The position numbers and the translations under genes were made by a program. A stretch of 9,385 nucleotides of DNA from Nitratiruptor sp. (GTDB taxonomy: Bacteria > Campylobacterota > Campylobacteria > Campylobacterales > Nitratiruptoraceae): NCBI GenBank assembly GCA_015494505.1, contig WGBB01000129.1:1-9385 (forward strand). The letters run 5' to 3'. Shown in pieces: positions 1-5,256 of this stretch. The notes below the pieces were generated by a model, which was not told where the DNA came from, did no database searches, and worked only from the letters and a program-made list of their open reading frames with translations. How positions within the stretch are numbered: the first letter of the stretch is position 1; each line of letters opens with the position of its first letter.

Positions 1-95
1 AAAAAGCGGCTTTTGGGGAGCTTTTCGGGATAGAAGGCTCCCCGCCAGTGCTCGTAATAAAAGCCGCTGGTGCCTATGCGCACGCTACCTGGCAT
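1..95 (-). CDS. DUF72 family protein, N-terminal fragment (runs off left edge)
   Basis: Reading the minus strand from an ATG at 95-93 gives 31 residues, including SGFYYEHWRGAFYPEKLP. This matches the start of DUF72 (YecE-like) proteins, which begin with a short beta strand and then an SGxxYxxWxGxFYP stretch. DUF72 proteins form a TIM-barrel-like fold and their biochemical role is not established. The rest of the gene lies outside the window. The start is uncertain: ATG at 95 overlaps the end of the upstream PEBP gene by 11 nt, while a GTG at 83-81, just past that gene's stop and 4 nt after an AGG, would give MRIGTSG, which is also typical. It is probably the last visible gene of a serB-PEBP-DUF72 transcription unit. 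Family assignment is confident for so short a piece because the motif is distinctive. Confidence 0.82.
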   Translation of the reverse strand, partial: MPGSVRIGTSGFYYEHWRGAFYPEKLPKSRF

Positions 96-603
96 AGACG
101 CCCATATATTCAGCTTCGCCGATGACGTGCGGCGCTATGAGGCGAAGAAGCTGTGCCCTATCCAATCCTGCAGGTGCATCGAGATAAGTATCCAGAGCAT
201 AGGCTTTGATGAAATAGCGGTGTGTCCCTCCCGGAGGGCACGGACCGCCGTAGCCGATATTGCCAAAGTCGTTGCGTCCTTGCTTGATCCCTTCGCTAAG
301 AGCCGGAGCCGTCGGGATGCCTTCTGGAAGCTGTGTGATAGTGGGAGGAATGTCATAGATAAGCCAGTGGGTAAAGAGCCCTACGGGAGCGTCGGGGTCT
401 TCCATCACGATAGCGACGCTTTTGGTACCGGCCGGCAGATTTTCTATCACGAGAGGAAGAGAGATATCCTCACCGTCGCAGGTGAAACGTGCAGGAATCA
501 TGCCACCCATCGCAAATGCAGGTGAATAGATGCGCATGGCTGCCTCCTTTGCGTATGCCATACTCAAGCAAACAAGCACAATCGCAACTATCCTATTCCA
601 CAT
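85..603 (-). CDS. YbhB/YbcL family (PEBP, Raf-kinase-inhibitor-like) protein, probably exported
   Basis: The 172-residue product is a bacterial phosphatidylethanolamine-binding-protein homologue. Visible family marks are the DPDAP loop (69-73), HW (79-80), GRNDFGNIGYGGPCPP (109-124) and HRY (128-130), which together form the small anion-binding pocket. The C-terminal AEYMGVYAR is also typical. Residues 1-18 look like a signal peptide: one Arg, a hydrophobic stretch and a likely AYA|KE cleavage site, so the long form should reach the periplasm. E. coli has both a cytoplasmic (YbhB) and a periplasmic (YbcL) member; the cellular role is poorly defined. The start ATG overlaps the end of serB by 11 nt (shared ATGTGGAATAG), with only a weak ribosome site. 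An in-frame Met23 has a far stronger one, so a short cytosolic form or a misassigned start is possible. Confidence 0.9.
   Translation of the reverse strand: MWNRIVAIVLVCLSMAYAKEAAMRIYSPAFAMGGMIPARFTCDGEDISLPLVIENLPAGTKSVAIVMEDPDAPVGLFTHWLIYDIPPTITQLPEGIPTAPALSEGIKQGRNDFGNIGYGGPCPPGGTHRYFIKAYALDTYLDAPAGLDRAQLLRLIAPHVIGEAEYMGVYAR
543..550 (-). promoter_or_regulatory. Strong internal Shine-Dalgarno before Met23 of the PEBP gene
   Basis: On the minus strand AAAGGAGG lies 5 nt upstream of an in-frame ATG (537-535), near-ideal complementarity and spacing. The bases also encode Lys19-Glu20 right after the predicted signal-peptide cleavage site, so initiation here would give a 150-residue protein without the signal peptide. 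Whether it is used cannot be told from sequence alone. Confidence 0.5.
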
Positions 604-1216
604 ACTCCAAAACCTTCGTCAAATCTTTTGTTTCGATGATGACATTGGCCTCTTTTTTGAGGATCTCCTTGGCACAAAAGGCGATGCGCGTACCGGCGCG
701 AGCGAACATACTGCGGTCATTCGCCCCATCTCCTACGGCTACAGTATTGTCAGGGGTGACGCCTAAGAGCGCTTGGAGGCGGCGCAGCATGTCACCTTTG
801 CTAAAATCGAACATCATATCGCCTCCCACGAGACCCGTAAGACGTCCGTTGTTTGCATGTAAGATATTGCTAAAGTCCGCATCAAAGCCCAGCACCTCTT
901 TGGCATACCCCGTGGCGTTGCGAAAACCACCGCTAAAGACCACCACTTTGTAGCCGCGCTCTTTAAGCCGTGCTATCGTCTCTTTAGCACCCGGCATATA
1001 GGGCAAAGAGCGGCAAACGGCATCGACGCGCTCTACTTCGAGCCCCTCCAAAAGCTTTACGCGTGTGACCAGACTTTCGAAAAAGTCCAGTTCGCCTCGC
1101 ATCGCCATTTCGGTAATCTCGGCCACTTTTTCTCCTAGTCCCAGCTCGGCTGCCAAAAAGTCGATAGTCTCGCCATCCATGAGCGTAGAGTCAAAATCGA
1201 AGACACACAGCTTCAT
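593..1216 (-). CDS. serB: Phosphoserine phosphatase SerB
   Basis: The 207-residue product is a HAD-superfamily phosphatase that releases serine from phosphoserine, the last step of serine synthesis, in the cytoplasm. All four HAD motifs are visible: DFDST (7-11) with nucleophile Asp7 and acid/base Asp9, SGG with Ser95, Lys140 in FSKGDM, and GDGAND (162-167) with the Mg-binding Asp163. The cap lies between motifs I and II. Length fits the short SerB form without an ACT domain, usual in Campylobacterota. The start has a good ribosome site (AAGGAG, 4-5 nt before ATG). It is the first gene of a minus-strand unit whose next gene overlaps its stop by 11 nt, and it is divergent from the metF-type gene across a 60-bp gap. 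The usual Leu after GDGAND is Arg168; I see no reason to think this affects catalysis. Confidence 0.93.
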   Translation of the reverse strand: MKLCVFDFDSTLMDGETIDFLAAELGLGEKVAEITEMAMRGELDFFESLVTRVKLLEGLEVERVDAVCRSLPYMPGAKETIARLKERGYKVVVFSGGFRNATGYAKEVLGFDADFSNILHANNGRLTGLVGGDMMFDFSKGDMLRRLQALLGVTPDNTVAVGDGANDRSMFARAGTRIAFCAKEILKKEANVIIETKDLTKVLEYVE

Positions 1217-1276
1217 ATAGCTCCTTTTTACTCTAGTTTAACCTATGTTAGTTTAAAATTTGAAAAAAGGGGTTGC
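1217..1276. promoter_or_regulatory. Divergent serB / metF intergenic region with a direct repeat
   Basis: This 60-bp gap must hold the start signals for both serB (leftward) and the metF-type gene (rightward). It is AT-rich and contains TAGTTTAA twice, at 1234-1241 and 1249-1256, 15 bp apart start to start. Candidate rightward -10 elements are TATGTT (1244-1249) and TAAAAT (1254-1259); neither is strong, and no clear -35 is present. The ribosome site for the rightward gene is AAGGGG (1267-1272). I cannot place a promoter with confidence. Confidence 0.4.
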
Positions 1277-2191
1277 ATGTTTGATGCGCTGGTGGCAAAA
1301 CTGCGTTCGGATGAACGATACATTTCGCTAGAGACCACACCGGGTCACGCACCCACCATCGATCCGATCATAGAGAAGCTCAAAGAGCTCAAAATCGCTC
1401 GCAAGATCGACGCTTTTAGCACCACAGACAATCCCCTGGCACGCCTCAAATACAACGCCATATTGGCGGCCCTGAAGTTGCAGCAGACCTTCAAAAAGCC
1501 GGTGATTGCCACTATGAGTATGCGTGATCGCAACAAAATCGGCCTCCAATCCGATCTGCTGGGAGCCAACGACTTCGACGTGCGGGCTATCTTGGCGCTC
1601 ACGGGCGATCCGGCAAAAATCAGCGACCAGCCCGGAACCAAAGGGTGTTTCGAAGGTGATAGCACGCTGCTGCTTGATATCATCAAATGCTTCAACGCCG
1701 GCATCGACTATGCGGGCCAAGAGTTCAAGATACGACCCAAAAAGATATACCCTTTTGCCGTCAGCAACGCTTATGCCAAAAATCCGGCGACTTTGCGCAA
1801 AAAATTCAAAAAGAAGATAGAACACGGCGCTATCGGCGTCATTACCCAGCCGGTGTTTGATATAGAAAACGTGAAAAATCTCCTCTTTTTGTTCAACGAA
1901 GCAAAAGCGGGATTTGAGGGTGAGCGAGCCAAAGCGCAGCTGATATTGGGCTTTTTCCCTATTACGCGCCTTAAGACTGCGCAGTTTCTCGCTTCCCACG
2001 TACCGGGCATCAATGTCCCAAGGAGCTGGATAGACGAGCTCTACAAAGCGCACAAAGACGGTGAAAAAAAGGAGTTCGAGGTGGGATTTGGACTCTCAAA
2101 AGCGCTCTTTGAGGAGCTTTTGAAAATCCATCCCAAGATTCACATCATGACAGCCAACAGATTCGAGCTCGCCGATGCGCTTCTTCGTTAG
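1277..2191 (+). CDS. metF: Methylenetetrahydrofolate reductase family protein (divergent MetF type)
   Basis: The 304-residue product is predicted to be a cytoplasmic flavin-dependent TIM barrel that reduces 5,10-methylene-THF to 5-methyl-THF for methionine synthesis. Support: Glu19 at the end of the first strand (place of the E. coli catalytic Glu28), MRDRNK (82-87) with an Asp near the flavin, LALTGDP (106-112) matching the ALRGDxP signature, ITQPVFD (189-195) with the folate-binding Gln191, and FFPITRLKTAQFLASHVPGI (226-245) matching the family's C-terminal region. It is odd that the usual SFEFFPP after the catalytic Glu is replaced by SLETTPGHAP. The MRDRN and LQSDLLGAND segments recall the anaerobe-type MetF proteins rather than the E. 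coli enzyme. The start follows AAGGGG by 4 nt. The 3' end overlaps the next gene by 17 nt. Family is sure; the exact reaction is inferred. Confidence 0.82.
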   Translation: MFDALVAKLRSDERYISLETTPGHAPTIDPIIEKLKELKIARKIDAFSTTDNPLARLKYNAILAALKLQQTFKKPVIATMSMRDRNKIGLQSDLLGANDFDVRAILALTGDPAKISDQPGTKGCFEGDSTLLLDIIKCFNAGIDYAGQEFKIRPKKIYPFAVSNAYAKNPATLRKKFKKKIEHGAIGVITQPVFDIENVKNLLFLFNEAKAGFEGERAKAQLILGFFPITRLKTAQFLASHVPGINVPRSWIDELYKAHKDGEKKEFEVGFGLSKALFEELLKIHPKIHIMTANRFELADALLR

Positions 2192-3053
2192 TCTCCTTTG
2201 CTTCACACTCGGGATATGGGCACAGGATGGATGGTACCCTACTTTTAATGCCTTTTTATCCACATCACTCAATAGACTCGATATGTTCCTTAGCGACTCA
2301 AATACTACGGTGGAGCCAAAATATTTTGTACGTACCGGTCTTGATGCGGCATTCGAAAACGGAGAGTCGCCTCTTTATCGCTTCAACATCAAAGCCAAAA
2401 TCACACTGCCGCGTACTATGAAAAAGTTCAAACTATTTTTGGAAGATTTCAGACAGAAAACTTCCGTGGATGCCGTGAATGCCCGCACACCCGAAGAGAG
2501 TATCAACAACAACGCATATCTTCTCGGTCTGCAATACAAGACACCAAAAGCGCTACGCTTTAAAGTGGGGATGAAATTTAACGGATTTGACCCCTTCGCA
2601 GGTGCGGAGTATCAAAAAGCCTCCACCTTATGGGGTGTTTCGGTAGGGTATGGAGCAGACTTTCGCTACTATGCAAGACGCCATGAAGACCTGTCACTCT
2701 TTTGCAACTTTTCCTATCCCCTTGCTTCTTCATGGCGCTTGGCTTTTGAAAACAGCTACCGCTACCAACGTAAAAGCGATTACAACCACCAGGCCGTCGA
2801 CGGTTTACGCCTCTATCATAACATCGATGCTAATACCCAAGGCACCTGGCGTTTCGATACGTATCTTACTAGCAATGTACGAGACAACTTCCATCTCGAT
2901 TACTACTACCTAGGGTACGACTTTTTCAAAACCTTCGTCAAAAAACGCTACTTCATGCAGCTCTCACCGGCAATTCTTTGGAGAAATGCACGAGGGTTTC
3001 ACCGAAGTTTTCGCTTTATGGTCTCCGTAGGTATCAACTTTTACAAAAAGTAA
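2175..3053 (+). CDS. Uncharacterised exported protein, probable outer-membrane beta-barrel
   Basis: I do not recognise a named family. Residues 1-16 form a signal peptide (MRFF, a hydrophobic core, likely cleavage IWA|QD). The mature part of about 276 residues has no hydrophobic helices. Instead it has many short stretches of alternating polar and aromatic residues rich in Tyr, Phe and Trp, such as LRFKVGMKF (127-135), TLWGVSVGYG (151-160), LDYYYLGYDF (241-250) and FRFMVSVGINFY (279-290). This is the pattern of beta-barrel strands, with the last strand nearly at the C-terminus, although the final residues are KK rather than the usual aromatic. The segment ITLPRTMKKFKLFLED (76-91) recalls uncharacterised Campylobacterota outer-membrane proteins, from memory only. 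The gene starts inside the metF-type gene (17-nt overlap), so translation is probably coupled. Its 3' end overlaps the opposing lpxH-type gene by 20 nt. Confidence 0.75.
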   Translation: MRFFVSLLCFTLGIWAQDGWYPTFNAFLSTSLNRLDMFLSDSNTTVEPKYFVRTGLDAAFENGESPLYRFNIKAKITLPRTMKKFKLFLEDFRQKTSVDAVNARTPEESINNNAYLLGLQYKTPKALRFKVGMKFNGFDPFAGAEYQKASTLWGVSVGYGADFRYYARRHEDLSLFCNFSYPLASSWRLAFENSYRYQRKSDYNHQAVDGLRLYHNIDANTQGTWRFDTYLTSNVRDNFHLDYYYLGYDFFKTFVKKRYFMQLSPAILWRNARGFHRSFRFMVSVGINFYKK

Positions 3054-3744
3054 AACCCTCTCCATCAAAGCATAGATACTCACCGCCACAGGCAAAGGAG
3101 GCGAGATTGATGTAGCGTTTGGCACCAAAATCGCAGATGCAGCGCTGGTGGTAGTGTCCTTCGATGATGATATCGGTTTTGTAGTTTGCTACACGTTTTT
3201 TCGCTATTTTGTCGAAATCTTCTATCTTTTTACACAGGTTCTTCGCAGCGTTGTAGCGCTGGATACGCTCGCTTATCCAACCCCCTACATCCAAAGCGTC
3301 CAAAAGCGCTATAACCTTGCGACTATAGAGCAAGCTGCGATAGAGCCTATATCCTCCATCGATAAAGTTATCTCCGTGGGCAAGCGCTACATCTCCTATG
3401 GCAGATGGAATAACGAGCGGCTGCGCAAAAAGAGGCACCACATGAATATGAGGAAAAATCTCTTGGAGCAAAAAATCGTGGTTGCCCTCAAGATAGATGA
3501 TTTCACAATTTAGTGAGAGGCGATTGAGAAGGTCGATGAGCGAACGATTTTGCGCTAGGGAGTGGCGCACACCCCCTACCAAAAGATCGAAAATATCCCC
3601 CATCAAAAAAAGTTGGGGAGCCTGCAGGCCGTTTAGGAAGGCCTCTAGCTCTTCACGTAGCCCCGGATGATAGTGGGCGTCACCTAGAAAAACTGCACCC
3701 TTTTTAAGGGATATAGGGGGTTTTAGGGAGTGCTGTCGCTTCAT
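3034..3744 (-). CDS. lpxH: UDP-2,3-diacylglucosamine diphosphatase-like metallophosphoesterase (LpxH type)
   Basis: The 236-residue product is a calcineurin-like phosphoesterase. The metal-site motifs are in order: GDAHYH (Asp22, His24), MGDIFD (Asp50), EGNHD (Asn88, His89), AHGD (His123) and GHYHQR (His197, His199). In the LpxH family the enzyme cleaves UDP-2,3-diacylglucosamine to lipid X and UMP at the inner face of the cytoplasmic membrane, the step before LpxB. Size and the GDIFD and HGD blocks fit. The GNRD of canonical LpxH is GNHD here, so it could be the divergent form reported from Campylobacterota (LpxJ) or another phosphoesterase of this fold. lpxB lies close by on the other strand, which supports a lipid A role. 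The only available start overlaps the end of argC by 41 nt and has a weak ribosome site. Fold is certain; substrate is inferred. Confidence 0.78.
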   Translation of the reverse strand: MKRQHSLKPPISLKKGAVFLGDAHYHPGLREELEAFLNGLQAPQLFLMGDIFDLLVGGVRHSLAQNRSLIDLLNRLSLNCEIIYLEGNHDFLLQEIFPHIHVVPLFAQPLVIPSAIGDVALAHGDNFIDGGYRLYRSLLYSRKVIALLDALDVGGWISERIQRYNAAKNLCKKIEDFDKIAKKRVANYKTDIIIEGHYHQRCICDFGAKRYINLASFACGGEYLCFDGEGFTFCKS

Positions 3745-4714
3745 CGATGCCCATCATAAGGTTTGCATTGGCGACGGCTTGGGAGCTGGCACCGCGCAGG
3801 AGATTATCAATGGCACTAGAGATATAGAGCGTACGGCCGTTGCGCATCGCGAAGATATCGCAGTAGTGCGTCCCTGCAACACTCTTGACATCCACAGGCT
3901 CGGTGCGGATGCGTATGAAGGGCTCATCCGCATAGATATCGCGCAACAGCTCGATAGGGTCGATGTCGCTTGAGAGTCTCGCATAGACGCTCACCAGCAT
4001 CCCGCGCGAAAGGGGCACGAGATGCGGCACGAAATCGATTTCATACGTTTCGTTACCCAAAATCTCGAGCTTCTCTTTGATTTCGACGCTGTGGCGATGC
4101 TTGATGGGATTATAGGCAAAGAGATTTTCGTTTATCTTGACGTAATGGGTGTTTGGTTTGCAGGCTTTGCCTGCTCCGCTTACGCCACTCTTGGCATCTA
4201 TAATGATAGGGAAATCCCTATCGATATAGGGGACAAAAGGAATGGTCGCTAGAAGCGCTGCTGTAGGGTAGCAGCCGGGATTTGCCACGAGCTTGGCTTT
4301 GGCGATTTTTTTGCGATAGATTTCCGGAAGGCCGTAGACTGCTTTTTTGAGGTGCTCCACATCGGTGTGTTTGGTGTAGAAGGCTTCGTAGTTTTCAAGC
4401 CGCAAACGATAGTCTGCCGAAAGGTCTACTACCTTCACACCCCCTTCAAGCAGCGGTTTGGCCACTTCCATAGCGCTCTTGTGAGGAAGCGCCAAAAAAG
4501 CGAGGTCGCACTGCTGGATAACTTGCTGCACGTCGGTCTTTTGGATGGGAAGCTCGCAAAGGCCCCGGAGCGCGGGATAGACCTCGTCGATTCGCTCGCC
4601 TCCTTCGCTGCCGCCTAGATATACCAGCTCGAAATGGGGATGCGCAAGCAAGATTTTGATGAGCTCCAGCCCCGTATAGCCGCTAGCGCCGATAACGGCG
4701 CATCGAAATTTCAC
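3704..4714 (-). CDS. argC: N-acetyl-gamma-glutamyl-phosphate reductase ArgC
   Basis: The 336-residue product catalyses the NADPH-dependent reduction of N-acetylglutamyl 5-phosphate to the semialdehyde in arginine synthesis, in the cytoplasm. The N-terminal Rossmann domain opens with GASGYTG (9-15), the NADP-binding loop. The catalytic cysteine is Cys148 in NPGCYPT, and KHRHSVEI (205-212) supplies the active-site His. KSGVSGAGK (175-183) and the C-terminal DNLLRGASSQAVANANLM (303-320) are typical of type-1 ArgC, and the length is normal. The start codon is GTG: it overlaps the greA stop as GTGA and follows AAGGA by 6 nt, and no ATG is better placed. It is the middle gene of greA-argC-lpxH on the minus strand. 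No other arg gene is in the window, so the pathway is probably scattered in this genome. Confidence 0.96.
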   Translation of the reverse strand: MKFRCAVIGASGYTGLELIKILLAHPHFELVYLGGSEGGERIDEVYPALRGLCELPIQKTDVQQVIQQCDLAFLALPHKSAMEVAKPLLEGGVKVVDLSADYRLRLENYEAFYTKHTDVEHLKKAVYGLPEIYRKKIAKAKLVANPGCYPTAALLATIPFVPYIDRDFPIIIDAKSGVSGAGKACKPNTHYVKINENLFAYNPIKHRHSVEIKEKLEILGNETYEIDFVPHLVPLSRGMLVSVYARLSSDIDPIELLRDIYADEPFIRIRTEPVDVKSVAGTHYCDIFAMRNGRTLYISSAIDNLLRGASSQAVANANLMMGIDEATALPKTPYIP

Positions 4715-5208
4715 GATGCGTCCTTAAAGGCAATGGGCTTGTAGTAGACCTCAAGCACCTCGAAATCGATCTCCCCTTTTGGAAGCTTGACGGTAATCTC
4801 ATCGCCCTCTTCTTTGCCGAGAAGCTGGCGCGCTAGCGGAGTGTTGTAAGAAATCAGGCCGTGCTCGGGATCGCTCTCGGTGGAGCCGACGATGGTGTAT
4901 TCTACCTCCTCATCCTCTTCGATATCGAGAAGCTTCACGGTGGAGCCGAAACTCACACGATCGTGCGGCAATGTGCTTGGATCGATCACCTGCGCGCGTG
5001 CCAACAGATCGGAAAGCTCCGCGAGCCTAGCATCGATAAAAGCAAGGCGCTCTTTAGCCGCGTGGTACTCGGCGTTTTCGCGCAGATCCCCGTGCTCTTT
5101 GGCTCGTTCTATCTCCTCCACCACGCGCGGTCGCTCGGCTTTGAGCTCCTCGAACTCCTTTTGCAGCTTCTTATATCCATACTCCGTCATCGGCTCTTTC
5201 TGTTCCAT
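4711..5208 (-). CDS. greA: Transcription elongation factor GreA
   Basis: The 165-residue product is a GreA factor that enters the RNA polymerase secondary channel and stimulates cleavage of backtracked RNA. The N-terminal coiled coil spans about residues 8-75. Its tip, HGDLRENAEYHAA (39-51), carries the two essential acidic residues Asp41 and Glu44, at the same numbers as in E. coli. The C-terminal FKBP-like domain (about 85-160) includes the conserved ISYNTPLARQLLGKEEGD (118-135). The length is slightly above the usual 158. The first Met is preferred: a ribosome site (AAGGGA) lies about 7 nt upstream, and the extended promoter fits a leader of roughly 17 nt. The family also tolerates a start at Met7. 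It heads the greA-argC-lpxH unit; its stop overlaps the argC GTG start. Confidence 0.96.
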   Translation of the reverse strand: MEQKEPMTEYGYKKLQKEFEELKAERPRVVEEIERAKEHGDLRENAEYHAAKERLAFIDARLAELSDLLARAQVIDPSTLPHDRVSFGSTVKLLDIEEDEEVEYTIVGSTESDPEHGLISYNTPLARQLLGKEEGDEITVKLPKGEIDFEVLEVYYKPIAFKDAS

Positions 5209-5224
5209 CGGCCCATCCCTTTTT

Positions 5225-5233
5225 TGCTATAAT
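5225..5233 (+). promoter_or_regulatory. Predicted sigma-70 promoter for lpxB operon (extended -10)
   Basis: TGCTATAAT is a perfect TATAAT preceded by TGn, just downstream of a T-run (5220-5225). T-rich sequence upstream of -10 is common in Campylobacterota promoters that lack a clear -35. Predicted transcription start is near 5240, about 17 nt before the lpxB ATG. Its -10 shares six bases with the opposing greA -10 inside the palindrome TATAATTATA (5228-5237). Confidence 0.72.
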
Positions 5234-5240
5234 TATACCA
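5232..5240 (-). promoter_or_regulatory. Predicted sigma-70 promoter for greA-argC-lpxH (extended -10)
   Basis: On the minus strand the sequence reads TGGTATAAT, a perfect TATAAT preceded by TGn. Transcription would begin near 5225, giving greA a leader of about 17 nt that contains AAGGGA. No -35 box is evident, in line with the weak -35 reported for Campylobacterota. The upstream part of this promoter would cover the lpxB ribosome site and start codon. Confidence 0.68.
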
Positions 5241-5246
5241 ACTTTT

Positions 5247-5251
5247 AGGAG
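5247..5251 (+). promoter_or_regulatory. Ribosome binding site deciding the lpxB start
   Basis: AGGAG lies 5 nt before the ATG at 5257. An in-frame TTG at 5254 is only 2 nt away from it, too close to be used, so the ATG is chosen. Confidence 0.75.
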
Positions 5252-5256
5252 CGTTG

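Noticed and set aside
5..67. Nested inverted repeats (AGCGGCTTTT / AAAAGCCGCT and GGGGAGC / GCTCCCC) that look like a terminator or structured RNA
   Set aside because: The whole stretch is the conserved N-terminus of a DUF72 protein on the minus strand, which explains the sequence; there is no T-run placed as a terminator for the neighbouring gene.
70..525. 151-codon plus-strand frame over the PEBP gene
   Set aside because: Antisense to a well-conserved PEBP sequence, with no domain and no start signals.
1328..2053. 241-codon open frame antisense to the metF-type gene
   Set aside because: No recognisable domain and no ribosome site; the plus-strand frame encodes a conserved enzyme, so this is a codon-usage shadow.
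3039..3055. Hairpin TTTTAC-AAAAA-GTAAAA as a bidirectional terminator
   Set aside because: A 6-bp stem with a single GC pair is too weak, and it lies within coding sequence of both genes.
5254..5256. TTG as the lpxB start codon
   Set aside because: Only 2 nt from the AGGAG ribosome site; ATG at 5257 has proper spacing and matches the family start.
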